From: Nectonema munidae
Lineage: Eukaryota > Nematomorpha > Nectonematoida > Nectonematidae
Reading direction: 5' to 3'
Length of the DNA stretch: 64,000 nucleotides
NCBI GenBank assembly: GCA_030549495.1
Contig: JAUIRK010000927.1
Coordinates: 372,001 to 436,000 of the forward strand
Both the position numbers and the translations under genes were made by a program. Positions within the stretch are counted from its first letter, which is position 1; every line of letters starts with the position of its first letter. Positions 1 to 11,542 of the stretch are shown here, piece after piece. Below the pieces are notes generated by a model. The model had not been told where the DNA came from, searched no databases, and saw nothing but the letters and a program-made list of their open reading frames with translations.

Positions 1-436
1 GGAACTTGTCATAAGACTAATTTTTTAGGTTGATATGAACGTTTAGATTTAAAAAATTATAAAATCTAAAATGATCATTTATTTCATTGTAATTAAAAGA
101 AATTTAGTTTTAAGTGAGTAAATTTAAAGTATTTAAAAAGAATTTTGAGTATTTAAAAAGAATTGAAATTTTGGAAAATTGTTTAATAAAAATAATTGCC
201 ATAAACAAGCACACCTATGCGATGCAATTTTTAATGATCTCATAAAAATTAATTCATTTTAGTTAAAACGAATAAGAACTTCATAAAATTTATACTAATT
301 AACCTAAAATCAGCGTATTGCCTCTCATTTAACGCGATAGTCAAGTTCCATATCTTGTTTCTGATAAGTAAGCGAGATGATAACATTACTTTTTTCGATG
401 CGTAAAAAAGACACAAAATTAAAAGCTTTTGAAGCA
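1..436. other. ACO2 intron 6, AT-rich, no feature
   Basis: Only short spurious frames are visible on either strand, and no conserved protein signal. Confidence 0.5.
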
Positions 437-575
437 AAAGTGCCGAGGAGTTTTTTCACCGAGAAGGCACAATTGCGCTGCGTGTATCGAACTATGAGGA
501 AAGTAGGCTTGATGCGGGATAGAACCCAAGACCTTGAGTTAATGAAATCCAGTATCTAACCAAGCTTATTCCGCT
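437..575 (-). repeat. tRNA-derived SINE, family 1, copy 1
   Basis: About 139 bases matching, in reverse orientation, the copies at 25629 and 33857. On the minus strand it reads tRNA-like A-box region, degenerate B box (GGTTCTATCCCGC), then the shared tail with CATAGTTCGATACA and the family's 3' end (aaaaaactcctcgg). It lies in ACO2 intron 6. Confidence 0.8.
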
Positions 576-1150
576 CCTAGACAGATTTACAATATGCATA
601 AAATGTAAGAAACGCGCTTACCGATGATGAATAGATTCTTATTCTACAATGAATAAAGGATATTGAAAGAGATGACCGATAAATGAAGCATTATTTGTAA
701 ATAACTCTCGCATAAAGCAAACAAAGAGAGATAGGTCATGCGACAAAGTTCAATCATTTCTATCATTATTTTCTTAAAAAATGTAATAATAACTCAAAGT
801 CAGAACACGTTTTCAGCGAAATAGTGAACACGCACTTGATAGAAATTCAAGATTGTAGATGCAAGGATGAAGAAAAATGGAACTAAGTCACGATCATCAG
901 TATAATATGAAAGAGAGTGATGATGAAATCTGAGCATTTTTGTATATTTGTTTTAATAATCGCATGAAGCTTAGAAGTGGTAGCGTGATATAGCAAGAAA
1001 AACAAAGGAATCAATAAATCATAGACCAGAAAAAAAAGAATTGCGTTTTTTATGTGGAACAAAGTGAGGATATTAACGAGAACTATGCATCAAATATTCC
1101 ATCAAAAAGGGTGTTTATCAAGAAATTGAGGGTGTATGTAAAATAAATAC

Positions 1151-1220
1151 CTCCGTTGGGAGTGTGACTATCTGTACCAATCACAAGAGCGCCTGGGAAC
1201 GCATAATTCTCAAGAACAAT
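1151..1220 (-). CDS. ACO2: ACO2 coding exon 6, last in window
   Basis: The exon encodes [20 protein letters not shown] then PNG and one base of the next Gly codon. It carries the conserved Asp-Ser-His substrate motif. Acceptor is attaattag and donor is GTATTT. The next expected exon (GGLGGI... block) is not found in 1-1150, so intron 6 runs off the left edge. Confidence 0.95.
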
Positions 1221-4200
1221 CTAATTAATAAAAATGGAGTGCCATGAGAATTCGCGATTAAAATATAAATGTATACAAGTGTATTATAATTAGATGTTTT
1301 TATTGCTATAACTAGAATACATTAAGAACTAAAGTCGGGTCTCAGTTAATAAATACAAGTCAAAGAGCTATAGCTATGTTGTTTTCATTATCTATAAATA
1401 ACTAGCTACAACCCTGAATCATCCAATGTTTTATCGCTACCTATCACCCCTTATTTTACTCAATTTATAGACATTTCTTATTCCCAATATCCTGTACAGT
1501 CCTTTCTGAATTGGTGGTTTTCAAGGGTTAGTGATTCCTATTTTAATAAAAAATCACCCTTTGCTTACCAAATCTCTCCCAATAAAATTGTTATCCTCAT
1601 TTTAACAAATTTATAAGCTTTTAATGTTTAAGGATTAATTATATTAAAGAACATATAAACATATTGTTTTGTTCTTGTTTCAAATGATAACACACCTAAA
1701 AATAAATTTCACTAGAACCAAAATTCAATGTCAGATGTTTAGATTAGTACTAGTACAACAAAAATTATTGCACATTAGATTCTACAGGGTGTGGACAATT
1801 TTTGAACATTTCTTTTAAACTTATTGTTCTAGATGCTTAGATCGTCCTCTAATTAGTTTTTCTTGCAAGATATAAGGACTCATTAGTTCTTCTTCATTTA
1901 TGAAAGTTTTATTTTACTAAAGCTTCAAGAAGCTCAGTTGTTAACTGAATCAATCATTCCATAATTTTACTAAATTAAAGATTTCTGGAGTAATCAATGT
2001 TCCGGATTAATAAAGGTCCGACAATACCGTGGAAACGGTTTTGGCCACCACTGAGAAATAAATCCTTTGAAAAATCACCATATCCTTCATGCTTAAATGT
2101 TTTCGAAGTAACGTTCGCTATACCTCATTCCTTTCGGTCTTATGACAATATATTTGCTCCATCAGAACAAAGCTCAATTTTATTTCATCGCTGAAAAGAG
2201 ATTTTAGCTAATCAGACATACCCTAAATTACTTTTTCTTTTGTTCACAATAATCTTTTTTTAATTGAACGCTTGTCAAAGCTAATTTTTTTTTAACTGAG
2301 ATACAACTTTTCAAATTTTTTTTGTATATATTAAAATATTTCATGACTAATTGGAAGTTATTAGGACTTTCTTAATATTTTTTGTACATTTTTTTAAATC
2401 CAATTTTGAGGAATACCGGTTTTTGTCTTATTTGAAACATTTGTTCATGCACTTTAAATTTCAATTAATTTTATAGATAATCAAAACAACATAGCTATAG
2501 CTCTTTGACTTGTATTTATTAACGGGGACCCGACTTTAGTTCTTAATTCTAATGATATTTAAAGCATAAGTGATCAAACGAAAAACTTAAACAAACAAAG
2601 AGCTCTATTTTCGATTGCGCCAGCAGTACCATATGGTGCCTGCCATGTCGGTTAGTTGCTACTACACTAACTCATCACTGCTGATCCGAAAGATTAACGA
2701 AACGCAACACAAATATGTTTGCTCAGTTTTAAAAAATATTTTTTCATTGACACAATACGACTAGATGTTAGATGATTTTGACTAATATGTGAAAATGATA
2801 AAAAAAAATACTATCTTTTTTTTTTATAAAACTTAGGTAGATGGTGATGGCGTGATAGTTTGGTGCTTTTATGCTTACTGTGATAATAATGGCAGCTTGG
2901 AATATAAGATTGAGAGAGACTGGGTTGTCGATAAAAAGTGTACCTGACAAATCTTAGTCGGAAGCAAAGGTAAGGAAAGTGTATATTTACATGTTTCGAG
3001 AACTTTAAGGTGAAGGGGATTGTAAGGATACGATTATTGATTGTTAAAATATGACTAATGATTACAAACATATGACTATTAGGCGAAAAACGATATTATG
3101 ATTTTGCAAAAAGTGGGGTTGCGAAGAAGAGTAAAATAATAAGAAAAAAGTTTTCATGAAAAATGCGGCAATCTTTTACCTGATGAATAATTCCACTCCC
3201 TGGTTTCCAGAAGCCAACACCGTATTTCGCAGCAGCAGTAGATAAAAAGTCATACACTTCTTTATTTAAATCCTTAAACAGAATAAAATATTATGTACAG
3301 TAAAATTCTTTTATAACGAAATTGAACTAGAGATATGGTTATTGAGTAAAAAAAATCAGCTTAAAACAAATTACCGGATATAGAAAGCCAAGCTTCTCAA
3401 CTGTGGGTTAATAAAACTCATATAAATTAATCGGATATATCAGGCCAAATTTTTATTTTTATTCTCCAATCTTCGCCCTAAAGATATAATTCTTTCATTT
3501 TAAAATTTATAACAAAAAAACATAATTTATTTCAGCATGCAATGTTAAATTTGTAATGAAATTAATGTTATAAAAAAACCATTATTTTCTATCACCTTAT
3601 TTCACATTTTTTAGGTAAAAATAAATCTCGTTATAATCAGATTAGGAAGTGGAAAAATCAATACAATTAATATTTCTTTGTCACATGGTATTATTCTTTT
3701 GTGTAGAGACAATTGTCAATCATACTTAGATTGGAATATATACTAGAGCTTCTGTCTCGAGATTTCTCGAGTCTCGAGAATTTTAGATTTTTTTTATTTC
3801 TTGATTCTCAGGACTCAAGAATTTAAAAAAATTTATTACTGAAAAAATGTTAAATTTTGAATAAATATTAATAAAAAATAAATAATTATGTGTAGATCAA
3901 CATTTGAATATTCAAATTTTGAAGAAATTTTAGAATGTGCAAAAAATATTAAATTTTTTTCTCATTATTGGGAGCATGGAACTGTTATACAAGAAAGCCA
4001 CATTCAAGTCGAATCTGTTGATGAGTTTGAAGAAGAATCTCTAATTCAAAGTTTAAATAGAGAAATTAAAGAATTCATGTATGATAAAAAAGAAGAAAAA
4101 GTTAGTACAATAGAAGAAGAACTACAGATGTTCAAACAAAACAAAAATTTTGATTTATCAGAATCGATGCAATTGTTAACCAACTTTTCGTCAATGCGGA

Positions 4201-7200
4201 AGAATTTTATCTCCGAAACGATTGAGTTTGAAAAACGAAACTTTAAATGCTCTTGTTTTTTAAAAAGTTATTTTACTAATAAAACAAAATTTTTTTTCGT
4301 AAAATATTTTTAATATTTTTTAACTTCTCGAAACTTTTCTTGAGTCTCGAGAATCATATATTTTTTTTCTCGTTTCTCGAGAATTAAATTAGAAGCTCTA
4401 ATATATACCATATGATTGCCAATTATACCAAAAAAATGTTCATTTACGATAAAACTTTTGTGATTCAATAAGCAACGTTTAATGTTAATTTCTCTGTATT
4501 TTAATGAAAGGAAATTGTAATTTTTCTTACAAAAAGTGATTATATGCTATTTTATGAAATTCTTCAAGCAACAGAAAGAATAAGTTTAATAGAAATTCCA
4601 GATTTTAGAGTTCTTGAAAATCGCATATTCCTTTTATAAAACTGTAATTTGAATTTTTTGATAGCAAACATGGTACCACATGTGTAATTAGCTCTTTGAG
4701 CTTTTAACAGTTATCTGCTCAATTACAGATCTCGATAGATCATTTTCAATAATTTCGCATATTTGGAGCACCTCAAGAAATCGACTTTCAACAGAAGAAT
4801 CAATAAAACAGGTGGAAATTCATCAGTAATGTTTACCTTTTCGTGTAACACAAAATTTGATCCCCGGAAAGAAATTAAATTAATTTTGGAATATTATAGC
4901 CATTTTTTCCAAGTACTACATACATTAATGGCAACAAAAAGCATTTCTATCTATAATATGAAGAATCATTATCGCAATCATACACATACAAAATTTTTTA
5001 TATAGCGAAACAAATCATCCCTTCCAAAATTTTAAATCAATAGTAGAATATTGTAAACAAACTGAATTCTCTGTAATCTCTGAAAATAGGTTGAATTATA
5101 TTTTGTACGTCTCATTGCCCAACTTATCAACTTGGCGTATCCCTTAATACTAATTGATAATACGAATATTAAAATAATAATTACAATTTTAAGGAAAAAA
5201 CGCGAAATTGAAAAGGGCGTTTTGAAGATAAAAGATGTGTTTTAAACTTTTAGGCAAAATGTGCCATTTGTGACCCGAGAAATAAAAACTGTTTGTTTTA
5301 ATCCCTTCAGGAACAAAATTTCGAAGACTAGCCAACTGCTTTCTTTTTCAGCTCCATTTTAAGACAGGCGATTTGGATTTTTCGGACACTGACCCTCAAG
5401 AAGGTGATTCATTTTTGAATTACAATGACTAAAATATTTTAAAGCGCACTCACGATAAAATTAAATCACTACTTAATTAAGTTAATTAAGTTAACACCTT
5501 TGCACGCAATAAATCTTCTTCGCCTCCCGTCTGTGCCTCGATTAAGTGATCGCAATGAATGGTGGATGGAACAGCAACTTGCGGAAGACCACTACTAATG
5601 AATTGAAGCATGGCCATTTGTGCTGTTGCGTCTTGCATTGCAACTCGATCTGGACGCAGCTTCAGATAACTGATTCCTCGTTTGACTTCCTACAATCGAG
5701 GGAGATGCGTAAATGGCACAAGAGTGTGACTGTGAAGATGGAAGAAAAAGATTTACTTGTTCTTTCGGAGAATCGATGTGTGAGTAGAGAACTTTTTCTG
5801 AAAGTGTGAGAGGCCTATCCAATCTAGGAAATTAGAATGGAAATGCAATGCATTAATTCAATTGCCAACGCTTAATCCTTGGATAACGCGTATTTTTATA
5901 TGCTTAAAGCAGACCATTTTTATTTATGGATAGACGACGGCTGTCACACTGGTCTTCAAAGGAAAAATCATCATCATTGCTGCGTTTTTCAATGGATGTC
6001 ATCATCACTAGTAGCGCGCAAACTTTTGAATGAAAATTGCAAATCCAAAATCCTAAAATTCCCACAATTTAACCCTTTCAGGCAAATGGGACACGAATAC
6101 CCCATGGAATAAAAATGGTCTGTTTTAAGTTGTATAAATATTCATTAAAAAGAAAACATGTGACCTATATACTAATAAAATTAATGTGAAATATTTATAT
6201 ATACTATAAGCTGCGCAAAATTTATACATAAAAAATAGAAATTTTTTCATAAATAATAATTAAAATAATCTTTATGAACCTCCATACGCTGGATAAGGAA
6301 GACAAGCACTCATACTCGTAAGTCATTTTATACCCATATATTTATCCTTGTATGTGATTTTATTAGAGATATATCGGATCTCCATAATTTATACATCCTC
6401 TTAACATCCTCATCCGGAGATCAATTAAGTTTCAACATCATTTTCCAAGTTTTACTTTATCCAAAATTTTAAAAGTATGTCTTTATGATAACACACATAC
6501 ATTGACATCTCTCTAAATTTTTAAAAGCTATAAAACTTGTGTTTGCTTATAATAGCAATAATGATAACCGCATCCAATTCTCACATCCGAATCCAAATCC
6601 GCTTGGATGTCAAATTTGATATCCGCCTCATCATATGTATCCACGAATGCAAACAATATCACATCGGATACATCTCTACATTTTATATACGAATATAACA
6701 AAGGATACAGCATTGTAAAAAAAGTGATAATTTTTTTTATATAAAAAATTTGCTCTTAAATTTTTAGTGGCCCATTTAAAAAACGTTGAGAACTGTGGCG
6801 TCGTTTAAAAATATTTAAGCAGTATTGAGTGGAATGGAGAGGATAAAATGAGATCCGGAGTCAGAATTCAATATGGGTAAACAATGAAAAACAAATTAAT
6901 ATGTTGAATAGTGAAGAGCAATTATTATTATTAAACACACAACATGGAAATGAGTATAATTTTTCTTCATCATCACCACTACTAAATCATATAATTAAAA
7001 TGTATGAGATGAAAAACCTTTTTTTGACTATCGACAAAGCTTGCAAGCGGTCTTCACATCGAATGTACTTGTCACTGTCAAACTTACTCATCGCAACCTT
7101 GAAATTAAAATTAAAAAAAAATGCAAAATCGTAAAAACAAGCGTCTAAAAAGCGTGAAAAACACACGTATTTTCGTTACAAAGCTTTTCCAATGACTCTA

Positions 7201-9453
7201 CCGTTGATTTTGACTATTCGCATTTTTTCCTGCTTCCATAATATTTGACAAGTGCTCAATCAATTTCGAAATAAATTTTGGAAACCTATTCTCGGAGTCA
7301 GGATTAGCGTAGAATTAGCATTCGTGTTAGTGTGAAGTTAAGGGCTAGCGCAATCGTTCATACATACATACATACATTTACATATTTAGAAATAAAATCT
7401 TTGACAGATATGCCCATTGAGGTGAAATAATTATAACCAATATAAAAAATTGTAAAAATCTAAATTTCTTTCAGGGGGAGTGTATATAATAAACATATTT
7501 GGAGGAAACTTTTCAATTGAAAAAATAAGTTATAAAACACTCAATATAAAGCCCACATATTCTAGATCAGTGTTGGCATTATGAATTTTAGAAAAACTCA
7601 AGATTAGATTAAAAATAAACCTAGACTTAGTAAATAAAAGCCAAGATTAATGAAATATCTTGAGAAATAAGGAAATCATCCCTTTAATCCATTTTCAGTC
7701 TTGTGAATCTGACAGTAGTCCTTTTTGGTTGCCAAGTAACATATGAAGTATTATTATTTATCACTATGTCCTGTTTTGCCAGAACCTGTAATGTTGATTT
7801 GAGAAAAATATCGTTCAACGAATGAGTTTGTATTTTCATGAATTTAGATTAATTTAAATACTTCGAACAATTTATTAAAGCGTCTGTAATTTCACGTAGT
7901 CTATATCATCATTATTCTGGTATTTTTAAATTTTCATCATAATTAAAATTAAAAAAAAATAAGAGAAAACTTTAAACATTAACAAAGGATTTAGTTTGTC
8001 TAAGTAAAACTTAGATTGTAGGCTAGAAGCTTTCTAGTTCAAGTCTCTTGAATTATTGTTTAAACTTTAAAGTTTTGTACAAAATGATTTATAATAATGG
8101 GGAAATAGGAAATCTGCATGCACCATATTTCACCCACGAAGAAAGTAAAGAATGTGAAGGATTAAAAACTGCTAGTAAATATTTGAAAAAAGGAAGAAAC
8201 CTAGAAACCAAGATCTTGGTCTATAAAACAAGGAATGGTATCCCTGTTCTAGACAACGACACACAGTGAATATTTGAAAGGATTTGTTGTTCAATGAAGC
8301 GAAAATAACATAAAAGTATAATAATATTGGGAACTGTAAAAATAGTTGGTATGTGAATTGGAAACAAATAAAATCTAGAAACATTGAGCATGGGTGAGTA
8401 GAAATCCTGTGAAAATGAAGTCGGACTTAGAAAAGAATCAATAGATTAAAAACTTCAGTTATACTTCCGTTGTTACTTTTGATTGGTTTTCCACAAGAAT
8501 GTAATGAGGATAGCGTTTATTCACTCATTAATTTGCCATTTTTAAAATGACAACTGAATACAAATAATGAGAAAAGAATGGCAAGCAATTTTTTAAGAGT
8601 AATGGAAATCGGATTCACACTTCTATAGATTGGAGTGCTTTAGGTCGGAAAAGAATTTTTGTAAGTCGAATTGGAGTCAGACGTTTCACCCGCACAGTAA
8701 TAATAGAACTTCGTTTAATCCTTTTAAGGAGCAGCTTGACACCGATGTCCAAAGATGGCTTTAATATATAAAATTTCATTGAAAAGAAAAATAGACGATT
8801 CGTATTAGATATTTGGATTCTCAATGGGTTAAGGAAGGAATTTGCTAAAAAAAATTCAACAAAAAATTATCAAGCCATCAGAAAAACAAAGAAACAATAT
8901 ATTATATTTTTCTCTCACTTATTCCTATTTTGTAGAATCGGTATTCACTTTCCAGATTTATTAACCCATTTAAGGCCAAGCAAAGCAAACGATATCTAAA
9001 AAAACGCAGACGATTTATATTCAAAGTCATCGAAAAAAGCAGACTAAGATGAAATTACTTATGTTCCTAAATATGAACATTGGCCGTAAATGGGTTAAAC
9101 TAAAAATTCCTCAACTTCAATTTCAGTTTAACGCGTTAACGACCAGAATAATCAGACGATATCTAGTATAAAGCAGAAGATTTGTATAAACGCAGGCGAT
9201 TCACATTTTTGTAAAATCGACATATGTCGATAACCGGTTAAGTGAACCATGATCTGATCAATCACAGTTCAAACACCCCCTAAAAAATAACTTAAGGAAA
9301 TGAAAATGATGTCAAATAGTTATTTTTTGTTATTATGAGAAGGAGATTGATGCAAAAAAATTAATAAGATGAAATAACAAAAACCTTTGCCAAATGTTGA
9401 TGGGCAGTTGAGGTTGAAAAGAAAGGACCAGGAGTTCGTGCTAAAAACGCCAT
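1151..9453 (-). CDS. ACO2: Mitochondrial aconitate hydratase (aconitase 2), N-terminal part, six coding exons; gene continues beyond the left edge
   Basis: The enzyme isomerises citrate to isocitrate in the mitochondrial matrix TCA cycle using a 4Fe-4S cluster. I joined minus-strand exons 9453-9385, 7097-7018, 5823-5757, 5689-5498, 3272-3180 and 1220-1151. All junctions are GT-AG and the phases match, giving 190 codons plus one base. The product starts [16 protein letters not shown], a basic/hydroxylated mitochondrial transit peptide, then [65 protein letters not shown] and [11 protein letters not shown]. Active-site residues known from animal aconitase are present: Gln in AMQDA, Asp-His in HCDHL, His in GIIHQ and Asp-Ser-His in TDSHT. 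The cluster cysteines and the swivel domain lie off the window. No break is visible in the exons, so this looks like a live host gene. Introns carry transposons. Family identity is very secure; the start codon is likely, because it sits six bases after a good acceptor, which implies an upstream non-coding exon. Confidence 0.95.
1325..2543 (-). mobile_element. Tc1/mariner-like DNA transposon, degenerate
   Basis: Long inverted repeats of about 75 bases (1325-1400 and 2470-2543) begin AGAACTAAAGTCGGGT and are flanked by TA on both sides, the classic target duplication. On the minus strand 2000-2200 reads [18 protein letters not shown], a stop, then [11 protein letters not shown] and [10 protein letters not shown], matching the Tc1 catalytic core around the second Asp. 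Stops and shifts make it inactive. It sits in ACO2 intron 5, in the same orientation as the gene. The 1.2-kb length suggests a near full-length but decayed copy. Confidence 0.85.
3180..3272 (-). CDS. ACO2: ACO2 coding exon 5
   Basis: The exon has 31 codons, [18 protein letters not shown] then [13 protein letters not shown], matching the invariant aconitase block with the catalytic-pocket His. Acceptor is gtttaag and donor is GTAAAA. Both ends are phase 0. Confidence 0.96.
3744..4400. mobile_element. Short hAT-type element with perfect 8-bp target duplication
   Basis: The ends read TAGAGCTTCT and AGAAGCTCTA, flanked by identical 8-bp ATATATAC copies (3736-3743 and 4401-4408). Subterminal palindromic TCTCGAGA-type motifs occur at both ends. 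The 657-base interior holds a 141-codon plus-strand frame (3888-4313) with [15 protein letters not shown], consistent with a leftover hAT transposase middle piece lacking the catalytic core. Probably non-autonomous. It lies in ACO2 intron 4. The intact duplication suggests a fairly recent insertion. Confidence 0.85.
5498..5689 (-). CDS. ACO2: ACO2 coding exon 4 (substrate and cluster-pocket residues)
   Basis: The exon has 64 codons running from [15 protein letters not shown] through [14 protein letters not shown] and [11 protein letters not shown] to [10 protein letters not shown]. It includes the conserved active-site Gln and the Asp-His pair. Acceptor is gattgtag and donor is GTGTTA. GC content is clearly higher than in the surrounding intron. 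Confidence 0.96.
5757..5823 (-). CDS. ACO2: ACO2 coding exon 3
   Basis: The exon encodes [19 protein letters not shown] and ends KEQ, a very strong match to the conserved [18 protein letters not shown] block. Acceptor is tttcctag and donor is GTAAAT. It is 67 bases; its first base completes the Arg codon from exon 2. Confidence 0.95.
6365..6677 (-). repeat. hAT-type MITE with GGATGCGGAT motifs, copy 1
   Basis: Ends are inverted (AGAGATATATCGGAT / ATCCGATACATCTCT). The minus strand carries GCGGATATCAAATTTGACAT and AATTTAGAGAGATGTCAATG, both nearly repeated in plus orientation at 37330-37653. It lies in ACO2 intron 2. Translated frames here are repeat artefacts. Confidence 0.75.
7018..7097 (-). 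CDS. ACO2: ACO2 coding exon 2
   Basis: The exon encodes [18 protein letters not shown]...VKKR, aligning with the start of mature animal aconitase (VAMSxFE...NIxIVRKR). Acceptor is tttcaag and donor is AG|GTTTTT. It is 80 bases and ends two bases into an Arg codon, completed by the first base of the next exon. Confidence 0.9.
7098..8715. other. ACO2 intron 1, largely featureless
   Basis: AT-rich, with a short (CATA)n run near 7358-7376. No frame with family similarity is seen on either strand. Confidence 0.5.
8716..8832. repeat. TTAA-flanked MITE, family B, copy 1
   Basis: Bounded by TTAATCC... and ...CAATGGGTTAA. Its interior, including AAAATTTCATTGAAAAG and a GACTATTTG-like stretch, is shared with 41500-41607. 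The TTAA ends suggest mobilisation by a piggyBac-type transposase. Confidence 0.6.
8961..9098. repeat. TTAA-flanked MITE, family A, copy 1
   Basis: A 138-bp element with inverted ends TTAACCCATTTAAGGCCAA and TTGGCCGTAAATGGGTTAA. It contains repeated GCAGACGAT-type motifs. TTAA termini followed by CCC are typical of piggyBac-type elements. A closely matching copy lies at 38391-38524. It is inside ACO2 intron 1. Confidence 0.8.
9125..9241. repeat. TTAA MITE family A, diverged neighbour copy
   Basis: Starts TTAACGCGTTAACGACC and ends GATAACCGGTTAA. It shares CAGACGATATCTA and GCAGGCGATT motifs with the element 26 bases upstream. An older relative of family A. Confidence 0.5.
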
Positions 9454-9459
9454 TTTCAC
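9385..9459 (-). CDS. ACO2: ACO2 first coding exon (transit peptide)
   Basis: Acceptor ttttcag precedes 9459 and the ATG is at 9453. The exon encodes 23 residues ending HQHLAK, with donor GTTTTT after 9385, phase 0. The peptide lacks acidic residues and contains FFSTST, as expected for a matrix-targeting presequence. The six bases before the ATG are predicted 5'UTR. Confidence 0.85.
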
Positions 9460-9623
9460 CTGAAAATACAAAAAATATCTTTAGTTCTACGATATATAAA
9501 AAAATATTGAAATGAATGATACATACGTCTCATTAGGACTACTTCCCAGAGGAAATCCGTCCTTCAAAAATATCAGCCATCATGATGCAGCTAATTTTCG
9601 TAAGGATTTAGTTTGTCCAAAGA

Positions 9624-9814
9624 CAGTCACCGTATTTACCAGCTATGATTGTTGTGGCGGCCATAGACAAAGATCATGTATGAAAAGTGGGTAACGATCA
9701 GAAAAAGTTTGGCAACCACTGTATACAGTCACGGTATTCGCCGACCATGATTGTTGTGGGACAAGGATCATGTATGAAAGTGGGTAACAATCAGAAAAAG
9801 TTTGGGAACCACTG
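9624..9814. repeat. Two-unit tandem duplication with hAT-like terminus
   Basis: Units of about 100 and 90 bases (9624-9725, 9726-9814) share CAGTCACSGTATT, ATGATTGTTGTGG and GATCAGAAAAAGTTTGG-type segments. The end of the second unit, AAAAAGTTTGGGAACCACTG, is the inverse of a common hAT terminus (CAGTGGTTCCCAAACT). This is likely a duplicated end of a non-autonomous hAT upstream of ACO2. Confidence 0.7.
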
Positions 9815-10149
9815 CCCTAAACCCATTAGATCCCAGAAAAAACAGAAGACACGAATCCTTTAACAATATAATTATAACAAAAAGTATGCCTTATAGGGGA
9901 AATTTTTTTTCCATTAATTTTTACAAAATTTACATCGTGATCAATAAAATATTTATTAAAAAAGATGGAAATTTTTTTAGTTTTCACAAAAATAGAAGTA
10001 TCATATGGGATACGTTGGTTTTTTCAAAAAAAAACAAACAAGGTAAGTAAAAAGGAATTTTTTTAATTTAAATTGAAATAATTGTTATGAAGGACTTTTT
10101 AAAGATTTTAGTTTTATAAAACTATCTCTACATGAACATCAACTTGACA

Positions 10150-11090
10150 TTTAGCGCACGTAGCTGGAGTTAATTTGTGGCACATCCTGTATTTGAGCTT
10201 TACTTGGTTTTGGAAGGCTACCAAATTGCTTGCAAATAAAATCAACAAGATATCCGGTATTGCCGATTGGTCTAATTTATCCTCGGGCGTCAACTTGTGT
10301 AAAGCCCCATACTCCGTTTATCGTCATGTCAATTATGTGTGTGAATATCGGCCAATACCACTTTTTACGGCGAATTCAACAGCGATATTGTGATATATTT
10401 TGATCCAGTTGATCTACCGAACCCATTTCATTGTTGTAAATATTTAAAATGTGGGATTGTGTAATATTAATTAAGCTAATAGCCATAGGGAACGATTGTC
10501 ATACCACTGACTACAATTATTCCATCAGAACTTGTTAGAATTTTGTAATAAAAAAACACGTTCGTTTATTAGTTCGCTTGGCGATAGTTTTAGAAAGTTT
10601 TTAAAGCTTAAGTGGATGTAACTTTGTCTTCTTTAAAATTTCATAAGTAGAAAAATCATTATCTGTTATAAAATGAAGATAATTATTTGGAAAAATTTTG
10701 TTTACATTTATTGTAAAATTTAGAAGTCTTATTAGTTATTCTGGATAAACACAACTTTTTCCTTGATACATATCAAAGTCTAGACAATATCCAGGGAGAA
10801 GCGCGACTACTGCTTCTAACCAAATCTAATTCGTTTTGCTTTTTATGAATTGCTTAGTACAATGATTTCAAAAATAGGGTATCATTGTTTCATCAATAGA
10901 ATGAAACTCCTCTTTCATTGACATATAGAAACTGTATTTTCTTTCATATGTGAAATAACCTTTCTGATTTTCTATAGTAAATTTATCTAATGAATCAAGC
11001 TTGATTATGGTAATAAATTTAATTTTTTTTATATATATTAAAAATTTTAATAAATATGTACCTCTGCTTTTATTAAAAATCAAATATTAA
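10150..11090 (-). pseudogene. piggyBac transposase remnant 1 (C-terminal two thirds)
   Basis: Reading the minus strand from 11080 gives SIDETMIPYF (the first catalytic-Asp block), GYCLDFDMYQGK, a degraded second block (HFITDNDFSTYEILKK), then IYNNEMGSVDQLDQNISQYR with the third-Asp GVD-type motif, and RRKKWYWPIFTHIIDMTING. This order is diagnostic of piggyBac/PGBD transposases. Stops and shifts interrupt every block, so it is dead. No terminal repeats were found for it. Confidence 0.85.
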
Positions 11091-11093
11091 TAA

Positions 11094-11336
11094 GGATTTT
11101 GGTAATATTTTACTTTTTCCGTCAATCAAAAATTTTAATATTTTTAAATTTGTTCTAAATTTTATTTAATGAGTTAGTTTTATTTATGTAAAAGATCTAG
11201 AATCTTTATTAATATATATCAACGAAATAAACTACGTTGAAAGATGTAAAGTTTGATTGACATCACAACAATAAATAATTGCTTGAAAAATTTTTTGATT
11301 GACGGAACCGTAAAGTAAAACATTACCAAGATTTTT
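11094..11336. repeat. MITE with about 40-bp inverted ends
   Basis: The left arm, TTGGTAATATTTTACTTT followed by CCGTCAATCAAAAA, is mirrored at 11288-11336 (TTTTTTGATTGACGG ... CATTACCAAG). It abuts the N-terminal side of piggyBac remnant 1 and may have cut it. The interior is AT-rich and non-coding. Confidence 0.7.
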
Positions 11337-11542
11337 ATCATATATAAAAATGAAATAAGAAAAAATCAAGATATGATTTCCAATAAATTCAAAATGTTAC
11401 CAAAGAGGAATTTTTTTGATGTTTCATGATTATCTTTGACAGAAACAGAAATATAATTCAACGGTTAACATAATAATAGATACAACATCAACAGTATACC
11501 AAAATAGATCAATGGTTAGGGTGAGACTCATACAAGAATATA

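Noticed and set aside
5351-5402. Plus-strand exon-like piece ([18 protein letters not shown]) after a tttttcag acceptor
   Set aside because: Isolated within an ACO2 intron, short, with no partner exons or family match; overlaps MITE-like sequence.
5546-5809. Plus-strand 87-codon frame
   Set aside because: It is the shadow of ACO2 exons 3 and 4, which lie on the other strand with clear homology.
6528-6713. Minus-strand 61-codon frame with [20 protein letters not shown]
   Set aside because: It falls inside a MITE present also at 37330; the apparent acidic repeats come from GGATGCGGAT-type motifs.
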